From Dichetophora obliterata (lineage: Eukaryota > Arthropoda > Insecta > Diptera > Sciomyzidae): a stretch of 64,000 bases of DNA. The stretch is taken from assembly GCA_963920525.1 (NCBI GenBank), contig OY986439.1, forward strand, positions 42,902,485 to 42,966,484, in the 5' to 3' direction. Made by a program: the position numbers and the translations under genes. This document shows, in pieces, positions 56,921 through 64,000 of this stretch (within the stretch, counting starts at the first letter, position 1; each line of letters begins with the position of its first letter). Below the pieces are notes generated by a model. That model ran no database searches. It saw only the letters and a program-made list of their open reading frames with translations, and had not been told where the DNA came from.

Positions 56921-57654
56921 GTGTAGAAACAGTAATACAAAATAGTAGAATAAATATGCATATCATATCACTCCATCCATACAATTACTAAATAACTTCA
57001 TATTAATATTAACAATACATCACATGATCCTATCCGTTCATCCGGTACCACCTCACACTATACCATTATATCACACTATTATATCATGCCTTCATTCCAT
57101 ACGCATTAGAAAATAATAGTAAGTCGGAAAAGTAGTAGATATAATAAAAAGTCCATATAAATTAAAAACTTATACTTAAAGTGTATATTACTTTCACTTT
57201 TTTGCTTTTGATTTAGATTGTTTGCTTTTTATCAATTGCTTTTGTTCGTTTGATTTTGTTTGTTTGTTTTACTATTTTTTTTGTTTAGTGTAGAAACAGT
57301 AACACAAAATAGTAGAATAAATATGCATATCATATCACTCCACCCATACAATTACTAAATAACTTCATATTAATATTTACAATACATCACATGATCCTAT
57401 CCATTCGCTTTCATCCGGTACCACCTCACACTATACCATTATATCACACTATCATATCATGCCTTCATTCCATATGCATTAGAAAATAATAGTAACGTCG
57501 GAAAAGTAGTAGATATAGTAAAAAGTCCATATAAATTAGAAACTTATACTTAAAGTGTATATTACTTTCAATTTTTTGGTTTTGCTTTAGATTGTTTGCT
57601 TTTTATCAATTGCTTTTGTTCATTTGACTTTGTTTGTTTGTTTTACTATTTTTA
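56921..57654. repeat. tandem duplication, 367-bp unit
   Basis: Copy 1 at 56921-57287 and copy 2 at 57288-57654 both start GTGTAGAAACAGTAA and share AATATGCATATCATATCACT, CATCCGGTACCACCTCACAC and the GTTTGCTTTTTATCAATTGC end. Identity is above 90 percent by eye, with copy 2 having a few extra bases (TTCGCTTTC). No gene. Confidence 0.9.
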
Positions 57655-58140
57655 TTTTGCTTTTGTTATTTGCTGTTTCTATTGGTTCTTGCTTTTTCTT
57701 TTGCTTGTTTTTTTTTTGTTGGGCTTTGGATTTGCTTCCGCTGTTTTTATGTTGGTTTTACTATTTTACATTTGGTTTTGTTTTTGCTTATATATATATC
57801 TGTTTTTGCATTTGCTGTTGCTCTTGCTCATTTGCTTTTGACCATTTGTGTTTTCCTTAGTTTGTTCGTTTGCTTTGCTAGTTCCTTTGTGCTTGTTTTT
57901 TTTTGCTGAATTTATTTTGCTTGCGTTCATTTTCAGCTATTTTTGCTTTTGCCTTCGCCTTTGCTTTATTGCTTTTGTTTAAGTATGTGCCTTTGCTTTT
58001 TCTTTAGCTTGTTTGCTTTTGAAAAAATGCTTTTGCTTATTTGCTTTTACGTTTGAATTTGCTCATTTAATTTTGCTTTTGCTCTTGCTTCCATGCTTTT
58101 TTCGCTGATTTTTATTTGTTTATGACTCTGTTATCATTTT
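57655..58140. repeat. degenerate (TTTTGC)n tract
   Basis: Variants of TTTGCTTTTG fill this region, growing out of the end of the 367-bp duplication. Three overlapping plus frames of 78-91 codons are Phe/Leu/Cys-rich artefacts of the repeat. Confidence 0.8.
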
Positions 58141-58414
58141 TGTCTTTGATTTTTTACTCCACAAGGTAGAAAGAAGTACGCCAGCTTTTAAGGTACACCT
58201 ATGCTATATTTCCATGCACTGCTGGTGTATGGCAACAATTAGATGCTAATGACGTTATGAGTTTTTTCATTTATTTTTGTCATTCACTTTTTCTATTGCG
58301 ACATAAATTCTACTGATATGCTTTTAGTCACCGAAACAAAAACCTATGCAACGTTCTTGCGTTTTTGTTACATAAGGCAGCTATAGCCATGATCTTTTTA
58401 ATGTTTTTAATTTT

Positions 58415-58725
58415 GTTGACTTTATATGATTTAAATACAAATTCTAAATGTTTGATAGTTTAAATCATACTTGATTTTAAATACAAATTCTAGTTGTTTG
58501 ATAGTTTAAAATCGTTTATTGAGCTTAAGGTCAAAGTTAGAACAATTAATTGTTCTAACGAATTTTTCCAAAGAAACAACAACAACAACAAAGTTTTTTT
58601 CAATATGAAAAGGAAAAAATCACTAGCTGATCTGATTGCAATTTCTGATCTGATTGTATTTAAAATCAAGTATGATTTAAACTATCAAACATTTAGAATT
58701 TGTATTTAAATCATATAAAGTCAAC
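58415..58725. repeat. 72-bp inverted repeat around a palindrome
   Basis: 58415-58486 (GTTGACTTTATATGATTTAA...) is a near-perfect reverse complement of 58654-58725. In the loop lies the palindrome GTTAGAACAATTAATTGTTC plus AAC (58535-58557). The left arm phrase AAATACAAATTCTA..TGTTTG is also directly repeated. This may be a small foldback element. Confidence 0.8.
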
Positions 58726-59470
58726 ATAATTAATATAGAGGTCATTTAGAAAAAACTTTAGTTTTTAATTTTTTTAATAGGAGAACAAAGAACCACTATT
58801 GGTTTTCCGTAGCACCTGTTTTCGAGCTATAATTAAGTGTAACGATATTACAATTTTGTTGCATAAGCTACCACCTCTACGAACAAGTAACGTTACGTTT
58901 TTTCTTTAAATTTTTGTTGTGAGACAACTAGGGTATCCAACCGAATAATGTTTGTTCGATTAATCGAATAATTAAAATCGAAATTTTGCTCGAGTAATTC
59001 AAAATCAACATTTTCGATTAAGAAATTATTCGAGCAAAATGTATCGATCAATCGAGTAAGTTTGTAATATTACATAATTTTTTACTTGCAACAATTATTT
59101 TAATTTTTTCCAAAGACGAACAATATGCAATTTATCTATTGTTTCGTTTATATGGAAGTTATTCGACATTCGCTTATTGCTTCCATTGTGTTTGAATAGT
59201 TCCCGTTTGCACTAGAGAATCGTCTAGTGTGAATTGGGACAAAGAATGTTGACATTTTACAGCTGTTTTTTATGCATATCAGTTGTTTACGTTTATTTGA
59301 GTTAAACGTTTAAAGGCAAAGCGTGGATTTTTTATATGGTTCTCAAAAATTTGTTTAAATAGTGAAATAAGCAATACCTACACCAAAAACACATACAAAA
59401 GTGAGTTAACTATAAATAAAAATAAGTTTAAACGTATTTTAACAAAGCTCATGTTTCTCAATAGATTAGA

Positions 59471-61031
59471 ATGAGCCAAGTGTGGAAATATTTCTCTAAA
59501 TCTAAGAATGAAGCGAGTTGTAAAAGATGCCCTAAAGTTTACAAGCGAGCTGGTTCTTCAACATCATCTCTTATTTATCATTTACGAAAGGAGCATAATA
59601 TACATTTTGAAGATGAACAGCCTTCCACATCGTCAGAAAGTCAAAAATCGGTACGACTTGCTAAATTCTTTAAACCTGAATGTGCTATTGCAACTTTAGA
59701 GGAAATCATTTGTAGAAGCATTGCTGAGGATGGAATGTCGGTGAGAAGCTTCAAGAACTCCAAAATTATTTCGTCGTACATAAAATCAAGAGGCTTTGAT
59801 ATGCCAAGTAGTGAATCAACAATATGGTCTTATATTGACAACTTTTATTTAAGGAAGAAAAATGCATTAATCATGCAATTCATTTGGCCGTAATAGATAC
59901 ACTTTATTGCAATGATTTCACACAAAATACAAACTTAGACCACTCGGATTGTGATAGTGTTGATGATTATAGTGATGAATATGACGAAATGGAAGTATCT
60001 GCTGGGCTTGATCTTAAAATCGAAGTAAGAGAAATTATTGATCGTGTACGCAAATGCTGTAAATTTTTTAATAAATCAATCGACATACAAAAAAATTGCA
60101 AACTTATGTCGTTTTGCAAGAAAAGAAAGAAATCAGATTAATACACGACGTGAAGCATCGCTGGTCATCGTTATCAAATATGATTTTTAACTTTCTTCGC
60201 ATTTTTGAATGCGTAAATCATGCATTGTCAGATTATAATATGCCAGGTTTTACAATAAAAGACATTGAAACAATAACTTATTTAAGCAACACATTACAAC
60301 CTCTTGATGTGGCCATTAAAGAGTTAGGCAAAGATTCAGCTACACTTATTGAATTTGAAGGGGTTTTGAAATTTTTAATCAAGAACTTAAACAAATCTAA
60401 TAATTTTTTTTCTCATGAATTACTAAAGCATCTAATGTTTCGACTTAACGATCGGAGAAATAAAGTTTTAAATACGCTTCTTTTATATTTGAATTCGGGA
60501 TCACTTCCAACAAATGAACATTTTTTAAAGTATAGCACAAAATGTGAAACAAAAGAATATGCAAACAAGTTGTGCTCCCGTTTGTTTGAAAGAAATTCAA
60601 ATAGTCTTGAGCTATCAAATGACTCAGATGAAGTCAGTGACAATGAAGACTTTAGTCATAAAAATAGCCTGGCAGAGCAGTTAAGTTGCACAATAAAAAC
60701 CATACAAAATACAAAAAAATCTAAGACAGTCAAATTTGACATAAATGATGATTTTTTGTATTTAGATAAAACAAAATAGAGATCTAAGAAACTCGATTTG
60801 CTTTTTAATGCGATTTTATCAATATCGCAAACGTACACAATTAGCGAAAGAGTTTTTTCAAAATCAAACTTCATTAAAACGAAGTCCAAGAACCGCCTTA
60901 AACCGAAACATTTAAATTCTATACTTTTTTTTAAAAGATTATTTCAGAAGATCTTAGATGGTTTTAAGATTTTCACCAAGGAAGTTAACAAAAGGGCCAA
61001 TGAATTTTTAAGTTTAATGTGTAAAAAATAA
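59471..61031 (+). pseudogene. BED-finger hAT transposase, core partly deleted
   Basis: The start ATG at 59471 gives MSQVWKYFSKSKNEASCKRC, a BED zinc finger with C-x2-C (CKRC) and LIYHLRKEH. A helical region follows (EEIICRSIAEDGMSVRSFKN) to about 59860. There the frame shifts directly into CINHAIHLAVIDTLYCNDF, normally well past the first catalytic Asp, so the N-terminal half of the RNase H fold is deleted. Then IHDVKHRWSSLSNMIFNFLR (the conserved W block, after a shift near 60110), an acidic insertion, a TAG at 60777, and the C-terminal dimerisation region SERVFSKSNFIKTKSKNRLK with PKHLNSILFFK. About 520 codons remain where 600-700 are usual. Inactive. Confidence 0.9.
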
Positions 61032-61133
61032 TTAAATTCGAATGTATTAGTTACACCTATATTACATTTTTTTGTTATTCCTAATTTTTAATACCTGTAA
61101 CTTTAAATGTCTTAAACTTATTTTATTAAGTTA

Positions 61134-63070
61134 CTAGCTGATATACCCGGTGTTACTCGAGAGTCATTTATATAAAAATTTTCATATACACTTTTCGATT
61201 TAATGTTTTTATAAATTTTGGAATTTTGTAAAAACGTGTTAAATTTAAGTTTGAGACGACTATAAAAATATTAGTTAAAAAATTTACCAAGCTTTTTTAA
61301 CGAAAAAATTATTTTATCACTGTTTTTTACAAATCAAAAACTGTTTTTTAGTTCTAAACTGAATTTACTGGCTACTGGTAAGCATGTTACTTGCACTTCG
61401 CTAATGAAAATCAAATTTATAAAAATCTTCCTAAAATTTTTTAGTAGTTTTTCCAGTTGAAATATAACAATTAGATTGTCTCTAAATAAAAAATTAATAT
61501 AAATTGAGTCAGATAGTCGATGCAATTTCTTAAATCTTCTGAATTCCTATTTTATACGAAAAATTGCACAGTCGTTTTTTAATGTAAATTAGCCAAAAAG
61601 GTGTAAGTTAAGAAAGCAGTCGCTTTTTAATTTTTATTATAGTATATACAGCAACCTGTAGCAATATTATCGACGTTAACAGATCGACATAAATACCAGC
61701 TGAAAAATCTGCAAGAACAGTGCAAGAAGTGCCGTTATGTTATTTGCTGCAAGTTTAAGCTGTGTGCGAAAAGTACTAAATTGGATAACAGTTACCGACT
61801 TTTCTAATATATTGGAATCGTGTCGGTAATGCAGTACTTATTTCTAATTTATAATATTTTCCAGCATACTTTTCAGCATACTTTCGCTTAGTACGCAATC
61901 GAACCAAAAAATTTGTTCAATGCAGCCAAGCTTACAACCATGATTGGAGAGTTAAAATGTCAAAATTTCGCTGTGTTTAATATGTCGGTACATTTAATTG
62001 GCGTGGAAATTTGACTTTCAACAATATAGTTCAAATAACACATTAAACATGAAAAATTAACTCTTACAGCATTCTTATTCACAGTCATCTTTTCGATGAT
62101 ACAATGATATAAATAGAACATTTAAAGTACCATTGATAAAGAACTGAGTGACAACGGTGAAACACTAGTGAGAAAAATGACAAATCACAACAAAACAAAT
62201 TTAACAGGAGGGAGGTGGGGAGGCAAAAAGTATAAATTTTTAGCCATAACTTTTGATTGGAAAGAGATGTTGGGTTAATTATTTCACATAAATTATTTTT
62301 GAGACTTGAGTTTTTTGTAAAAAATATAAAAACAACATTTTGGAAAAAATAAATTCCGCAAAAAAATCAAAGGGGGTACCCTTGTTGTTTTGATGACAAA
62401 AACAGTAAAATAATTTTTGCGCTTAGCTGGAAGAATTTTTACAAATATATGCTATGTCATATGAAAGGTAGCTAGATGTGCAATTTTTAATTGATTTCAT
62501 TTTTACAACAACAACAATTTTTGAGTCATTTTTTGAGTAAAAAGTCAATATTTTGGACCTTTTTTGACATAATCATAAAACATATATACACTGACTTAAC
62601 GGTACAGTTCAACCTATTTTTGTGAAGTGATTTTATTGAACTTTTGAACAAAAAAAATTTGAATGAAATATATTAATGGACAGCGGAGATATTTGCATCG
62701 AAAGACCAAACTTTGATTTTCATGTCGTTTTTTTCTCATTCTTAGGTAACGATGTTTAATGAAAAAGTCGTTGTACTGAAAATTTCTCCAATTTTGAAGA
62801 TATGTGAGTGTTTTTGACGTCAAAATAACAAAAAAATTTTAAAATTAAATACACAAAAATCTCCGATACTAAAAAGTTTTATAATAACAAAATTACCGTT
62901 AGTTGAAAAATTTCAGAGGGGGCGTGGCAAAAACTAAGTATGTAACATTTTAAGTTGGAATAAACTTAATATGTGTACTTAGTTTGAGCAAAATCCGTTG
63001 AGCCGTTTAGATTTGTATAAAGGCCAAACAAACAAACAAACAAACAGAAAATGAGTTTTATTACTATAGA
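61134..63070 (-). mobile_element. non-autonomous Helitron-like insertion
   Basis: Minus strand: begins TCTATAGTAATAAAACTC at 63070, ends ...GTATATCAGCTAG at 61134-61137, next to T. These ends match the TC...CTAG rule and resemble those of the complete Helitron at 38243-44005. The CAAACAAACAAACAAACA run near the 5' end is also common in such elements. No Rep or helicase sequence is inside. The 3' hairpin is weak. Confidence 0.65.
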
Positions 63071-63431
63071 TTTACGCATTATTTTACGCAACGATCTCAC
63101 TTGAAGTACAAATTTTAAGTTTACTGTGTACGTTTTAAGTTTTTAATATAAAAAAGTCCAATGAATTGATAAGGTTTTTTTGTTGTTATTCCTTTTTTAA
63201 GACTGACTTATTGATTAATTTTTATTTTTTTTTACAATAAAACATAAAACCTTACAAAAAACTAAAATATTTTGCTTCTTTTATTACAAATAAAAAAAAA
63301 ATTTACTCGAATAACTCGAATAATTTTTAAAATTTACTCCATTAATAGAGTAAGTCAAAAATCCAGATTTCAAATAACTCGATTACTCGAGTAAGTCAAA
63401 AATCCGAATAATTGGATACCCTAGAGACAAC

Positions 63432-64000
63432 CTACCCATTCCTTGTTTTTCTTTCATAACATTTACCCTGGCGCATAAAATTATCAAGTTATAATTCCAT
63501 GCCACGCTGTGATGCGGTTGTTGCATCTTCAATTTTAAAAAAGTCTCTTTTCTCACATCAAGTATATTTCAGCAGCTAGTAAATGTATAATATTTTTTAC
63601 CCTAGCACTAATACTCAGCCAGCAATAAATAATTCCAACAATGAAACAATTTTAATTTTTGTTGCCTGAGCGATTTCTTTTACGTCCTGATGACGTCTTT
63701 ATTTTATTTAATTTTTGTCATAAGTTTAAAAAAATTTACCTTGCAGTCGTACCATAACTTTACCGTAGTTTTGTACATAGCGAGTTGTAACTGCATGAAA
63801 CGTGATTTCAACATATTTTTTTTTTTGAGTTGTTACGACAAAACAATTTTAGTGAATATACAAACACAAAACCCGCATTGTATTCCTAGTAATTATGTTT
63901 GTGTTTGAAATAATTTAGTTCTTTCAAAATGGAATTTTTTCCAGAAGAAATAATTTCTTGTTAACTTTTCTTGTTTATCTTATGATTACTCTTATTTAAT
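63432..64000. other. AT-rich end of window
   Basis: No gene is supported. The frame at 63690-63908 has no recognisable motif. Confidence 0.4.

Larger units (their letters stand above)
58929..63423 (+). mobile_element. full-length hAT transposon (4495 bp)
   Basis: GAGACAAC at 58921-58928 and 63424-63431 is a perfect 8-bp target duplication. Both ends read TAGGGTATCCAA inward (12-bp TIR, perfect). Next to each end are clustered ACTCGA(A/T)TAA and CGAATAATT boxes (58945-59062, 63300-63412), consistent with subterminal transposase-binding repeats of hAT elements. It carries a BED-finger hAT transposase gene and a later ~1.9-kb Helitron-like insertion in its 3' half. Confidence 0.95.

Noticed and set aside
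57596..57909. Plus-strand frames looking like small hydrophobic membrane proteins
   Set aside because: Phe/Leu/Cys content is produced by the TTTTGC simple repeat.

Overview
This is a stretch of AT-rich animal nuclear DNA, and I find no host protein-coding gene, rRNA or functional tRNA gene in it. It is a transposon graveyard. The mix of families (a mauritiana-like mariner, a Tc3-like element, LOA-type, RTE-type and Jockey/CR1-like LINEs, piggyBac, PIF/Harbinger, hAT and a Helitron) and the short GT..AG introns fit an insect, most likely a higher fly (Diptera). I cannot name the genus from sequence alone.

Layout. 0-4 kb: a badly decayed mariner/SETMAR-type transposase (minus strand) and a 519-bp piggyBac-type MITE flanked by TTAA. 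4-8.5 kb: an unusual DDE transposase relic, then a nearly intact 1259-bp mariner with TIRs and TA duplication, a three-copy ~140-bp tandem repeat and a 560-bp foldback element. 10-11.8 kb: a Jockey/CR1-like LINE with an internal deletion and a (TTTA)n end. 15.5-20.7 kb: three hairpin or TIR MITEs and a 1323-bp internally deleted piggyBac between TTAA sites. 22.9-26.2 kb: a telomere-like (GGGTGTA)n array split by a 5'-truncated LOA-type LINE.

26.9-32.9 kb is a stack of elements: a decayed transposon with ~420-bp TIRs, then a PIF/Harbinger element with two convergent genes. The Harbinger was hit by a second LOA-like LINE (17-bp target duplication), and that LINE was hit by a 303-bp hairpin MITE. 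The result is one open reading frame built from three mobile elements. 33.1-34.1 kb: a hAT MITE with a perfect 8-bp duplication. 36.2-44.2 kb: inverted arms of a former foldback element, one interrupted by a Tc3-like transposon with ~220-bp IRs, the other by a complete Helitron (38243-44005) with canonical TC/CTAG ends and a RepHel gene broken by two stops and one frameshift.

47-50 kb: a 176-bp tandem repeat and a tRNA-derived SINE-like region. 51.4-53.1 kb: a 5'-truncated RTE-like LINE with a 14-bp target duplication. 54.4-55.9 kb: a LINE deletion derivative and a 483-bp inverted-repeat MITE. 56-58.1 kb: TAG-rich minisatellite, a 367-bp tandem duplication and a (TTTTGC)-rich stretch. 58.9-63.4 kb: a full-length 4495-bp hAT element with BED finger, 12-bp TIRs and an 8-bp duplication, carrying a nested non-autonomous Helitron-like insertion.

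The genes do not work together as a pathway. Each coding remnant once served its own element's transposition. Only three reading frames are close to intact: the mariner transposase, the Helitron RepHel, and the RT-tail/RNase H frame of the second LOA-like LINE.
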